DNA of 64,000 nt from Paeniglutamicibacter quisquiliarum (GTDB taxonomy: Bacteria; Actinomycetota; Actinomycetes; Actinomycetales; Micrococcaceae). The stretch lies in contig NZ_JAHRED010000004.1 of assembly GCF_019084045.1 (NCBI RefSeq), forward strand, positions 248,001 through 312,000, read 5' to 3'. The notes beneath the pieces were generated by a model. It was not told the DNA's origin, searched no databases, and saw only the letters and a program-made list of their open reading frames with translations. The translations under genes and the position numbers were made by a program. Positions 53,100 through 61,701 of this stretch are shown here, one piece after another. The first letter of the stretch is position 1. Each line of letters begins with the position of its first letter.

Positions 53100-53759
53100 A
53101 TGAAGGGCCACCCAGCATTGACTCCCCCGGCAACCACATTCCGGCACCACAAACCCAAACCGTTCGCACCCATGGATTTCGATCCCTTTGAAGGCGGCGC
53201 CGACCCGGCGCGCGTATCCGAGGCAGCGCACCTCTCTGCCCACGCCCTGGTGCAGGCCGGAAAGCTCAATGAGGACCCTGCGGTCCGCGAGCGACTCGTG
53301 AGGCTCGCGGAGGACGAGGGCCTGGAAGTCATTGCCGAGCTCTGGTCCAAGGCACCGGCACGCTCGCTTCCCGGGGCCCTGTGGCGGCTTTACGCAATCC
53401 GGGCGGCGACCGTCAACAACCCCGAAGCCATGGCTTCCTTCTTCGCCGCAGGCGCCCGCCAGGCGCAGGTCGAACGATTGGTTGCCGGTGCAGCGGAACC
53501 GCCGGGCGCAGAAGAGCTGTGCACCATGACAAGCTCCATCCTCACCGGGGCCTTTGAAGGCGAGTTCGACGTGGCCCTGGAGCGCACCGCGGCCTATTGC
53601 CGTGTCATTGCCCTGGGACAGGCCGAACAGGCGGACGCCGCCGAACCTTCCCATCCGGACAGGGCCACCCTGATGACCAGTCGCGCCCACGCCCTGTTGA
53701 AGACAGCCGAGGACCTGGAATCGGCCGCTGCCTCGTGGAGGCGCGGGGAACTGGACTGA
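53100..53759 (+). CDS. Conserved protein of unknown function
   Basis: 219 residues, helical and Ala-rich, no membrane segment. FDPFEGGADPARVSEAAHLSAHALV and PGALWRLYAIRAATVNN are the visible stretches. ATG at 53100 with TATCCT seven bases ahead, so probably leaderless. Not recognised by eye; no partner gene nearby except the phosphate genes downstream. Confidence 0.72.
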   Translation: MKGHPALTPPATTFRHHKPKPFAPMDFDPFEGGADPARVSEAAHLSAHALVQAGKLNEDPAVRERLVRLAEDEGLEVIAELWSKAPARSLPGALWRLYAIRAATVNNPEAMASFFAAGARQAQVERLVAGAAEPPGAEELCTMTSSILTGAFEGEFDVALERTAAYCRVIALGQAEQADAAEPSHPDRATLMTSRAHALLKTAEDLESAAASWRRGELD

Positions 53760-54046
53760 GAGTTCCTTCACGCCGAGCGCGAATACGGCGCCATCGTGTT
53801 GACAGGAGGGCCGGTTTCCTAGAAAACTGGACTCACGGTGCCGGACCGCGGCAGCCCCGGGCTCCAACTTTCAGCCGCTACGAGCGGCCTTCCGCCGAGA
53901 GGCGCTCCCGGTTCGGCACCGCCAAACTTCACCAGCTCGCCCCGGCACGGGGATGCACTTCACACCGCCCCGGGCGGGCTTGTTCACCTTCGATGCGTAA
54001 ACTGGGCACCGTCCCGCTTTTTCCTTTTTCATCCGGTGGTTTCTTC
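53760..54046. other. Upstream region of the PhoU-like gene
   Basis: 287 bases without a supported gene. The frame of the downstream gene stays open back to an ATG at 53993, but no ribosome site supports it. TAAACT near 53998 may be a -10 box. Confidence 0.35.
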
Positions 54047-54661
54047 GTGAAGTTTAGATTGTTCCCTTCGGACATGCGCGGCCTTGAACTCCTGCGGGAT
54101 CTGGCCTCCGAAGTCAACCTATGCGTTGGGGTTCTTTCGGAAATGCTGGGCTCCAGCGACGACCGAACCCTGCAGCTGGAAGCGCTAAGCGCGTCAGAGG
54201 TCAGATCCACCGACCTGCATTACGCGGTGCTGACGCATTTGCGCACCAGCTACGTCAACCCCTTGCCGCGTGAGGACGTCTACACGTTTTCGCGGCTGCT
54301 CCACGAGGCGGTAGAGCAGCTCAGCGGCGCCGGAGTGCTCATTGCGCACCTGGGCAATCGGCACCTCTCGCACCGTGCCGCCGAGCAGCTCGAACTCATT
54401 GGCCGCCAGACCGAGCTCACCACCGAGGCGTTGGGACAGCTCCAGCGCCTGGACGACCTGGAAGACGTCTGGCTTGAATTGGTGCGCATTTCCAAGCGGG
54501 CGCACCGGACCCACCAAACCTGGCTCGGCGAAATCGGAGAGCTGAACAAGGCCGGAACCATCATTCGCCACCGCTCGGTCGCCGACCAGTTCCATTCCTG
54601 CGCCCAGTCCCTGCGAGCCGTGGCCGACCACCTGGGACGCGTCCTGGTCAAGGAATCCTGA
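54047..54661 (+). CDS. PhoU-like protein (DUF47) next to Pit
   Basis: 204 residues, all-helical; SEMLGSSDDRT, KAHRTHQTW-like stretches (SKRAHRTHQTW) and paired helices match DUF47/Pit accessory proteins. Such genes sit directly before pit and are thought to control phosphate or metal-phosphate uptake. GTG at 54047 gives MKFRLFPSD; an upstream ATG (53993) would add 18 residues without support. Only seven bases separate it from pit. Confidence 0.82.
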   Translation: MKFRLFPSDMRGLELLRDLASEVNLCVGVLSEMLGSSDDRTLQLEALSASEVRSTDLHYAVLTHLRTSYVNPLPREDVYTFSRLLHEAVEQLSGAGVLIAHLGNRHLSHRAAEQLELIGRQTELTTEALGQLQRLDDLEDVWLELVRISKRAHRTHQTWLGEIGELNKAGTIIRHRSVADQFHSCAQSLRAVADHLGRVLVKES

Positions 54662-54668
54662 GTCGGGC

Positions 54669-55694
54669 GTGGTTACGGGCCAATCCTTCATGATGCTCGT
54701 GGTGCTCGTGTTCACCTGTGCCTTCGCGTTCCTCAACGGGTTCCGCGATGCCTCGAACTCGATTGCCGTCGCAGTGCGCAACCGGGCGCTCAGCCCCACC
54801 TACGCGGTGCTGGTGGCGGCGTTCTTCACCTTCCTTGGCACCATGCTCTCCACGACCTTTGGCGTCTACCTGATCTCCGCCGTCGAGCTGAATGTCCCCT
54901 CCGGGGTCCCCGGCCTGGCGCTGCTCCTGTCCGCGCTGCTCGCGGGCGGCTCCTGGGCGTTGTATTGCTGGTGGCGCGGGCTGCCGGTGTCCTCGACGCA
55001 CTCCCTGGTCTCCGCACTTGCCGGCGCCGGAGGCGCCGCTGCACTGCTGGGCGACGACGGGGTGAACAACGCCTGGCGGATGCTTGCCGGCGGCGTGCTG
55101 TTGCCGCTGCTCTTCACCCCGGTCTTTGCCTTCGTGGTGTCATACGTCCTGGTCATCCCCGCCACCTGGCTGGTGCGCCATTCGACCGCCTCGGACGTCA
55201 GTGGGGGTTCCCGTGCCGGGCAGGCCATTTCGGCATGTGCGGTGGCCCTGGGCAACGGAATGCAGGACGGACAGCGCACCGGTGCCATGCTGACCCTGGC
55301 CCTGGTGACCGCCGGAGCGGCACAACCCGGAACGATCATGCTCGGCCCCCAGCTGCTCGGCGCCACCGCCCTGGCGGCAGGCGTCCTCTTCGGCGGCTGG
55401 CGCATTGCCCACACCATCGCCTACCGGCTGGTCAATCTGGACCCGCTGCGCGGCATGGTGGCCCAGTCGGTCTCCGCCGCCATGCTCTTCGTGGGTGCCA
55501 TGATGATCCACCTGCCGATTTCCACGACCCAGGCGGTCACCAGCTCGATCGTCGGGGCGGGAACCAACCAGCGATTCGAGTCCGTCACGTGGCGGCAGGT
55601 CAAGCGCGTGCTGCGGCACTGGGTGGCCACCCCGGTGGTGTGCGCGCTCCTCGGCGGAATCCTGTGCCTGGCCATGCACCCGCTGGTGAGCTGA
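54669..55694 (+). CDS. pit: Pit family low-affinity phosphate transporter
   Basis: 341 residues, about 10 helices. NGFRDASNSIAVAV and LPISTTQAVTSSIVGAG are the duplicated Pit signature motifs, with GLPVSSTHSLVSALAGAGG and SACAVALGNGMQDGQRTG between. Moves metal-phosphate driven by protons. GTG start, right after the PhoU-like gene; the two form a standard unit in actinobacteria. Confidence 0.93.
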   Translation: MVTGQSFMMLVVLVFTCAFAFLNGFRDASNSIAVAVRNRALSPTYAVLVAAFFTFLGTMLSTTFGVYLISAVELNVPSGVPGLALLLSALLAGGSWALYCWWRGLPVSSTHSLVSALAGAGGAAALLGDDGVNNAWRMLAGGVLLPLLFTPVFAFVVSYVLVIPATWLVRHSTASDVSGGSRAGQAISACAVALGNGMQDGQRTGAMLTLALVTAGAAQPGTIMLGPQLLGATALAAGVLFGGWRIAHTIAYRLVNLDPLRGMVAQSVSAAMLFVGAMMIHLPISTTQAVTSSIVGAGTNQRFESVTWRQVKRVLRHWVATPVVCALLGGILCLAMHPLVS

Positions 55695-55963
55695 CCGGCT
55701 AGCGTCGGCATGCCGGGTTCGGCGTATCCGCCGCCCGGCTCCGCCCGCGACCGACCGATGCCCCGGCCGCGCCCGCCCCTCAACTGCCCTGCCGCGTCGC
55801 CCCGGACGGCCAATCCTCCCCGGCGACCTGCACTTGTCGATTCCGATGCGTCCCCGGGCCCGGACACGCACCGCTCAGGTGCCTTGCGAACCGTCGGCTG
55901 CCAGCGGGGTCGTCGGCTCCGCCCGCCGGTCGCGGGAATCCCCGCCCCGGGGCGTTAAACAAG
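55695..55963. other. Intergenic region between pit and pst operon
   Basis: About 270 bases, GC-rich, no gene supported; ends at the pst terminator. Confidence 0.4.
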
Positions 55964-56012
55964 GCAACGGCGGAACCCCGAGCACTAGTCGTGCGCGCGG
56001 TTCCGCCGTTGC
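55964..56012 (-). terminator. Terminator of the pst operon
   Basis: GCAACGGCGGAACC pairs with GGTTCCGCCGTTGC; the loop includes GAGCACTAGTCGTGC, itself partly paired. The minus strand continues TTGTTTAAC. Confidence 0.8.
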
Positions 56013-56110
56013 GATCCCCCTCCAGGGATCCCCGGAAGATCCCCCTTCCGGTACCGCCCCGGACCTGTTCGGTCCCGGGCGAATCTTACTGCGGCGAGTG
56101 CAGTCAGGAA

Positions 56111-56890
56111 TTATCCGAAGCGGCCCGAGACGTAGTCCTCGGTGGCCTTGACACCCGGGTTTGAGAAAATCGTGGTGGTGTCGGCGTACTCGATCAACTT
56201 GCCCGGCTTGCCGGTGCCCGCGATGTTGAAGAAGGCGGTCTTGTCGCTCACGCGAGCGGCCTGCTGCATGTTGTGGGTCACGATCACGACGGTGAATTCG
56301 TTCTTGAGCTCGTTGATCAAGTCCTCGATGGCAAGCGTGGAGATCGGGTCCAGGGCCGAGCACGGCTCGTCCATGAGGATCACCTGCGGCTTCACCGCGA
56401 TGGTGCGGGCGATGCACAGGCGCTGCTGCTGGCCGCCGGAGAGGCCGGATCCGGGCTTGTCCAGGCGGTCCTTGACCTCGTTCCAGAGGTTGGCGCCGCG
56501 CAGCGACTTCTCCACCAGCGCGTCGGCGTCCGAGCGGGAGATCTTCTTGTTGTTCAGCTTGACCCCGGCGAGCACGTTGTCCTTGATGGACATGGTCGGG
56601 AACGGGTTGGGGCGCTGGAAGACCATGCCGATCTGGCTGCGGACCGTCACCGGGTCGACACCGGATTCGTAGAGGTTGTCCCCGTCCAGGAGCACCTCGC
56701 CTTCGACGCGGCCGCCGGGGATGACCTCGTGCATGCGGTTGAGCGTGCGCAGGAAGGTGGACTTGCCGCAGCCGGAGGGACCGATGAAGGCGGTCACCGA
56801 CTTGGCTTCGATTTCGATGCTGACGTCTTCCACGGCCAGGAAGTTGGTGTAGTAGACGTTGAGGTCCTTGACGTCGATGCGCTTAGACAT
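56111..56890 (-). CDS. pstB: Phosphate ABC transporter ATPase PstB
   Basis: 259 residues: Walker [20 protein letters not shown]-loop [12 protein letters not shown], signature [15 protein letters not shown], Walker [14 protein letters not shown], and [15 protein letters not shown]. Energises high-affinity phosphate import. AAGGAA before the ATG. Last gene of pstSCAB. No phoU follows in the operon; the PhoU-like gene is beside pit instead. Confidence 0.97.
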   Translation of the reverse strand: MSKRIDVKDLNVYYTNFLAVEDVSIEIEAKSVTAFIGPSGCGKSTFLRTLNRMHEVIPGGRVEGEVLLDGDNLYESGVDPVTVRSQIGMVFQRPNPFPTMSIKDNVLAGVKLNNKKISRSDADALVEKSLRGANLWNEVKDRLDKPGSGLSGGQQQRLCIARTIAVKPQVILMDEPCSALDPISTLAIEDLINELKNEFTVVIVTHNMQQAARVSDKTAFFNIAGTGKPGKLIEYADTTTIFSNPGVKATEDYVSGRFG

Positions 56891-56941
56891 GTGATTTTTC
56901 CTTAGGAAGTTTGTGCGTCTGGGGGTCCGGAGCCTTTAGGC

Positions 56942-58093
56942 TCAACGGCCCTTCTTGGGGGCGAACAGGCCGGCGATCAGGCGGGCGCCGAGGTTGAGCA
57001 CCATGACCATGGCGATCAGCAGCAGTGCGGCGGCCCAGGCACGCTGGATCGAGGGATCCACGTTGGTCGGCGAGGTCGGGGTGAGGATCTGGTAGTAGAT
57101 GAACGTCGGCAGCGTGGCCATCCAGTTGCCGAAGACGTTCACGTTGATGTTGTTCGCCAGGCCGGCGGTGACCAGGATCGGCGCGGTCTCGCCAATGACG
57201 CGGGCGATGGCCAGCGTGACGCCGGAGGCGATGCCGGAGATGGCCGTGGGGATGACGACCTTGGCGATGGTGCGCCACTTGCGCACACCCAGCGCGTAGG
57301 CCGCCTCTCGCAGCTCGTTCGGGACGATCTTGAGCATTTCCTCGGTGGAGCGGACCACCGTGGGGATCATCAGCACGCTCAGGGCCACGGCCGCGACGAT
57401 GCCCATGCGGGCCGTGGGGCCCATGATCACGGCGAAGAGCGCGGTGGCGAAGAGGCCGGCGACGATCGAGGGAATGCCGGTCATCACGTCGACGAAGAAG
57501 GTGATGCCCCGGGCGAGCGGGCCGTTCTTGCCGTACTCGACAAGGTAGATGGCCGTCAGCATGCCCACCGGCACCGAAATCAGGGTGGACCAGAGCGTGA
57601 TCAGCAGCGTGCCGAGCACCGCGTGGTAGGCGCCGCCGAGGACCGGGGTGCCGTCCTCGACGCTGGCGTTGTCGGCCGCGCCGGTGATCCCGTTCATGGA
57701 GTGGAACAGGAAGTGGGTGTTGATGCCCGGCAGCCCCTTCTGGAGCACGGTGAACAGCACGGAGGCCAGCGGGATGAGCGCGAGCAGGAAGGCCGCGTAG
57801 ACCAGGTGGGTGGCCAGTGCGTTCCGTCCGCGGCGCGGTCCCTCCACGAGGGTGGTGATGATGGCCGAGGCCACCACGAAAATGACGGCGGCGTAGATGG
57901 CAAAGCTTGCCACGGAGAAGCCGCCGAGGGTGGATGCCGCGGCGCCCAGGATCAGCGAGCCGACGGCGATGCCCGGGGCGGCCCAGCGCGGCAGGAGGCC
58001 CTTGGACAGGGAGTTTCGCTTGCGTGCGACCGGAGGCTTGCCTGGCTGCTGGCGCGAATCGTTGGGGAGTTTGTTGGCGGTTACGGCGTTCAT
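56942..58093 (-). CDS. pstA: Phosphate ABC permease PstA
   Basis: 383 residues, longer than the usual ~290 because of an extra N-terminal part with three added hydrophobic segments (about residues 40-110, e.g. IAVGSLILGAAASTLGG). The permease core has the EAA-type loop NELREAAYALGVRKWRTIAKVVIP. Start ATG shares one base with the pstC stop (TGATG). Confidence 0.93.
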   Translation of the reverse strand: MNAVTANKLPNDSRQQPGKPPVARKRNSLSKGLLPRWAAPGIAVGSLILGAAASTLGGFSVASFAIYAAVIFVVASAIITTLVEGPRRGRNALATHLVYAAFLLALIPLASVLFTVLQKGLPGINTHFLFHSMNGITGAADNASVEDGTPVLGGAYHAVLGTLLITLWSTLISVPVGMLTAIYLVEYGKNGPLARGITFFVDVMTGIPSIVAGLFATALFAVIMGPTARMGIVAAVALSVLMIPTVVRSTEEMLKIVPNELREAAYALGVRKWRTIAKVVIPTAISGIASGVTLAIARVIGETAPILVTAGLANNINVNVFGNWMATLPTFIYYQILTPTSPTNVDPSIQRAWAAALLLIAMVMVLNLGARLIAGLFAPKKGR

Positions 58094-59025
58094 CAGTTGG
58101 CTCCCGAGAATTCCTTGTGGCGGGCGATGATTGCCCGGGCGATCAAGTTGACGACCAGGGTGATCACGAAGAGCACCAGGCCGGCGGCGATCAGCTCGGA
58201 GAGGCGCAGGCCGAAGGCCTCGGGGAAGTTCAAGGCGATCTCGGCGGCAATCGTCTGGTTGCCGGACTTGATCAGCGACGGGATCAGGCTGCCGGTGGAG
58301 AGCACCAGGGCAACGGCCATGGTCTCGCCCAGTGCGCGGCCCAGGCCAAGCATGACGGCGGAGATGATTCCGGGGCGGGCGAAGGGCAGCACCGACATGG
58401 TGATCATTTCCCAGCGCGTGGCGCCCAGGGCGAGGGCCGCTTCCTCGTGCAGCTTCGGGGTCTGCAGGAAGATCTCGCGGCTCAGCGAGGTGATGATGGG
58501 AAGCACCATCACGGCCAACACGATGCCCGCGGTGAGGATGGTCTTGCCGGTCTGCGAGGCAGGGCCTTCAAAGAGCGGGATGAAGCCGAGGTTCTCGGCC
58601 AGCCACTGGAAGCTGGGAACCAGCGCCGGGGCCAGCACCAGGTAGCCCCAGGCGCCGTAGATGACCGAGGGGATGGCAGCCAGCAGGTCGATGACGTAGC
58701 CGAGCCCGGCGGCCAGGCGGCGCGGTGCGTAGTGCGAGATGAAAAGCGCCACGGCGATGCCGACCGGGGTGGCGATCAGCAGGGCGATGGCCGCGGCGAT
58801 CACGGTGCCGATGACAATCGGATAGATGTAGCTGAAGAAGCCTTCGCCGCCGCTGACGAGGGTCGGGTCGGCGGTGAAGGTGGGCAGCGCCTGGATGAGC
58901 AGGAAGACCGCTACCGCAAGGAGGGTTACGAGGATCAGGATGCCCGCGCCTAGCGCGGCTCCGGAGAAGATCTTGTCTCCGGCCTGTCCCTTGGATCCGC
59001 TGCGCCGGAGCGCGTTGGTAGTCAT
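58093..59025 (-). CDS. pstC: Phosphate ABC permease PstC
   Basis: 310 residues with six helices; EEAALALGATRWEMITMSVLPFARPGI is the EAA loop. AAGG precedes the ATG at 59025. Partner of PstA in the inner-membrane channel. Separated from pstS by 152 bases containing a long hairpin. Confidence 0.96.
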   Translation of the reverse strand: MTTNALRRSGSKGQAGDKIFSGAALGAGILILVTLLAVAVFLLIQALPTFTADPTLVSGGEGFFSYIYPIVIGTVIAAAIALLIATPVGIAVALFISHYAPRRLAAGLGYVIDLLAAIPSVIYGAWGYLVLAPALVPSFQWLAENLGFIPLFEGPASQTGKTILTAGIVLAVMVLPIITSLSREIFLQTPKLHEEAALALGATRWEMITMSVLPFARPGIISAVMLGLGRALGETMAVALVLSTGSLIPSLIKSGNQTIAAEIALNFPEAFGLRLSELIAAGLVLFVITLVVNLIARAIIARHKEFSGAN

Positions 59026-59117
59026 ATGGGTGAGCCTTAGGGAGTTGAGCGAGCGGCAAGGGGGATCATACGGCCGTTCGCGCTGGGATATGGAGGGGTC
59101 AAATCAGATGCTACTGC

Positions 59118-59165
59118 GCCTTCGGGGGAATATCGAAGAAAAGTCTTCGACATTCCCCCGAAGGC
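59118..59165 (-). terminator. Hairpin between pstS and pstC (likely attenuator)
   Basis: GCCTTCGGGGGAAT...ATTCCCCCGAAGGC with inner TCGAAGA/TCTTCGA: a stem of about 20 bp. No T-run follows on the minus strand, so it probably stabilises pstS mRNA or ends only part of the transcripts. Confidence 0.65.
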
Positions 59166-59177
59166 CTGGGTGCAAAG

Positions 59178-60293
59178 TTAGGACGCGACCTTGATGGAGT
59201 CGACGGCCTTGATGGCGGCTTCGCTCATCTTGGCGGACAGCGGGGCGTTGCCGGCGGAGCCTGCAGCCTGCTTCTGGCCTTCCTCGGAGAGCACGTATTC
59301 GCCGAAGCTCTTGACGAGGTCAACCGTGGCCTGGTCCTTGTAGGTGGAGCAGAACACGTGGTACGAAACCAGGATGATCGGGTAGGAACCCGATTCGGTG
59401 GTGTCGCGCTTCAGGTCCAGGGACATGTCCAGTGCGCCGCGGCCTTCGACCGGGGTGGCTGCCTCGACGCCCTTGGCTGCTGCCTCGGGGGAAATCTCGG
59501 TGAACTCGTCGCCGACCTTCACGTTTACGGTGCCGAGCTTGCCAACGGCGGAGAAGTCCGCGTAGGTGATTGCACCCTCGGTGGCGGTGGTGGTTGCCAC
59601 GACGCCGGAGGTGCCCTTGGCGTTCTCGCTGGCAAGGTCCTTGGGCCAGTCGCCGGAGACTTCGTAGTCCCAGACGTCCTTCGCGGCGGCCGCGAGGTAG
59701 TCGACGAAGTTCTCGGTGGTGCCCGACTCGTCATTGCGGTGCACCACGGTGATCGCGGTGTCCGGAAGGCTCACGCCTTCATTGGTCGCGGCGATGGCCG
59801 GATCGTTCCACTTGGTGATTTCCAGCTTGAAGATCTTGGCGATGGTGGCTGCATCAAGGTTCAGGGTCTCAACGCCCGGAAGGTTGAAGGCAACGGCGAT
59901 CGGGGAAACGTAGGCCGGGACGTTGAATGCGCCCTCGGGGCCGCAGATTTCCTTCGAGGATTCGACTTCCTCGTCCTTCAGGTAGGCATCCGAGCCTGCG
60001 AACTGCGCGCCGCCGGCCAGGAAGGCCTTGCGGCCGGCGCCGGAGCCATCCGGGGAGTACTGGACCATGGTGCCGGCGTTGGCCTGCTCGAAGCCGGCCT
60101 TCCAGGCTTCCATGGCGGACTTCTGCGAGGAAGCGCCGCTACCGGTCAGGGTGCCGGAGACTGCCGCTGCCGACGAGTTGCCGGCGTCGCCGGTTCCGGC
60201 CGTGGCGGTCGGGCTGTCCGAACCGCAAGCGGTCAGGGCAAGTGCTGCCACGGTAAGAACTGCAGCCGCGCTGCCAATGCGATGAAGCTTCAC
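59178..60293 (-). CDS. pstS: Phosphate-binding lipoprotein PstS
   Basis: 371 residues. Signal peptide with lipobox LTAC (Cys23). GSGASSQKSAMEAWKAGF and YSPDGSGAGRKAFLAGGAQFAGSD match the phosphate-binding pocket, with VVHRNDESGTTENFVDYL later. GTG start at 60293 with GAGGATAAC ahead. Captures phosphate outside the membrane. Upstream lies a PHO box. Confidence 0.97.
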   Translation of the reverse strand: MKLHRIGSAAAVLTVAALALTACGSDSPTATAGTGDAGNSSAAAVSGTLTGSGASSQKSAMEAWKAGFEQANAGTMVQYSPDGSGAGRKAFLAGGAQFAGSDAYLKDEEVESSKEICGPEGAFNVPAYVSPIAVAFNLPGVETLNLDAATIAKIFKLEITKWNDPAIAATNEGVSLPDTAITVVHRNDESGTTENFVDYLAAAAKDVWDYEVSGDWPKDLASENAKGTSGVVATTTATEGAITYADFSAVGKLGTVNVKVGDEFTEISPEAAAKGVEAATPVEGRGALDMSLDLKRDTTESGSYPIILVSYHVFCSTYKDQATVDLVKSFGEYVLSEEGQKQAAGSAGNAPLSAKMSEAAIKAVDSIKVAS

Positions 60294-60384
60294 GAGTTAT
60301 CCTCTTTCACATGCCTGTCGTTGACGAACCGTGTCGTCCTGGTTTTTCCCAAGGATGCGCACGCAGGCACATCGCTTCAATACG

Positions 60385-60390
60385 AAACTA
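60385..60390 (-). promoter_or_regulatory. -10 box of pstS (TAGTTT)
   Basis: TAGTTT on the minus strand, 27 bases downstream of the PHO box, the expected distance when the box stands in for a -35 site. Confidence 0.5.
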
Positions 60391-60417
60391 GGCCCCGGAA
60401 GTAACCAGCGGTTCCGA

Positions 60418-60439
60418 TGAAGGTAAACGCAAGGTGAAC
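60418..60439 (-). promoter_or_regulatory. PHO box upstream of pstS
   Basis: Two 11-bp direct repeats on the minus strand, GTTCACCTTGC then GTTTACCTTCA, matching the actinobacterial PhoP-binding pattern. Predicts induction of pstSCAB under phosphate limitation. Confidence 0.85.
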
Positions 60440-60518
60440 AAGGCCGCCACGGCCCCGTGTTTCGCATCACTTTTCACACTTGTGAGCGGTGGGCCCGGGC
60501 CATGACAGACTGTTGTCC

Positions 60519-61646
60519 ATGGGTATCGGATCATCGGCGGGGAGCGCGTGGACGTTCGTCATGCGCCGCAACCGGGTTGGCGTGCGCCGGGTGGGAACCT
60601 CGTTCCCCAAGATCATCCAGATGACCGTCTCCGCGGTGCTTGCCTACTGGATTGCCGAGCAACTTCTGGGGCACGTCGACCCGATCTTTGCCGCGACCAG
60701 CGGGCTGCTGGTGCTGGGATTCGGCGCGGCGACCACGGTCCGCCGCTCCCTGGAGGTCGCCATTGGCTGCACCTTGGGCGTGGCGGTTGGCGATTTGCTG
60801 TTGACGCTGCTCGGAAGCGGCCTGTGGCAGGCGGCCCTGGTACTTTTCCTGTCGCTGGTGATCGCCAGGTTCCTGGATTCCGGCCCCATCTTCTCCACAC
60901 AGCTGGGCCTGCAGTCGGTGCTGGTGGTGCTCCTGCCCATCGGTGCAGCGGGTCCGTTCAGCCGCTCCATTGACGCGGTGATCGGGTCCCTGTGCGGCCT
61001 GCTGATCATGATGGTCTTTCCCCGCGACCCGCGCCGCACCCCCATAGCCGAACTGGGCAAGTTGTTGGGCGAGCTCGCAGGCATCCTGCACGAATGCGGG
61101 CGCGCCGTGAGCACCTCGGACACCACCCTGGCCTTCCACGCGCTGGTCCGCGCCCGGGGGACCCAGCAGCTCATGGATTCCCTGCCCGCCGCCCTGAACA
61201 TGGCCCGCGAGGTGGCCACCCTGGCCCCGGCGCACCGCCGGCACCGCCCGGATCTTGAGCGGCTGGCGGTCGCGGCGGAAAAGACCGACCTGGCGGTGCG
61301 CAACTCCCGGGTACTGGCCCGAAGGCTGACCACCGTGATCACCCACGGCGCCCTGACCGACCACGGGGTCGAGTCCGTGGCAAGCCTGCTGACGGAGCTC
61401 GCGGAGGCGGTCAACGCCCTGGGTTACGCGGTGCTCGAGACCAGGGAGTCCGGATACCGAAAGGCCGTGGGGCGCGCCCGGCGCGAGCTTGCCGAATGCG
61501 CGTCCCGGCTGGATCCCACGGCCCTCCAGGTCAGCGGCCTGCAGGGCGAGGGAATGGTGCTGCTCTTGCGCCCGCTGGTCGTTGACCTGCTCGAGGCCAC
61601 CGGCACCAGCCACGAGGAAGCCGTGGCCCTGCTGCCGCGCCTGTAG
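60519..61646 (+). CDS. FUSC/aromatic acid exporter-like membrane protein
   Basis: 375 residues. Five or six helices in residues 30-170 (SAVLAYWIAEQLLG, IFAATSGLLVLGFGAATTVRRSLEVAIG, TLGVAVGDLLLTLLG) followed by a helical cytoplasmic part. Family (ArAE/FUSC) members export small aromatic or related compounds. The ATG at 60519 has GACT-type box CAGACT seven bases upstream. Substrate unknown; divergent from pstS. Confidence 0.82.
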   Translation: MGIGSSAGSAWTFVMRRNRVGVRRVGTSFPKIIQMTVSAVLAYWIAEQLLGHVDPIFAATSGLLVLGFGAATTVRRSLEVAIGCTLGVAVGDLLLTLLGSGLWQAALVLFLSLVIARFLDSGPIFSTQLGLQSVLVVLLPIGAAGPFSRSIDAVIGSLCGLLIMMVFPRDPRRTPIAELGKLLGELAGILHECGRAVSTSDTTLAFHALVRARGTQQLMDSLPAALNMAREVATLAPAHRRHRPDLERLAVAAEKTDLAVRNSRVLARRLTTVITHGALTDHGVESVASLLTELAEAVNALGYAVLETRESGYRKAVGRARRELAECASRLDPTALQVSGLQGEGMVLLLRPLVVDLLEATGTSHEEAVALLPRL

Positions 61647-61701
61647 CGTAACGCGCCGCCGCGTGCCCAAAGCGTGGGTGCCGGGCGCTAGCATCAAAGG
61701 C

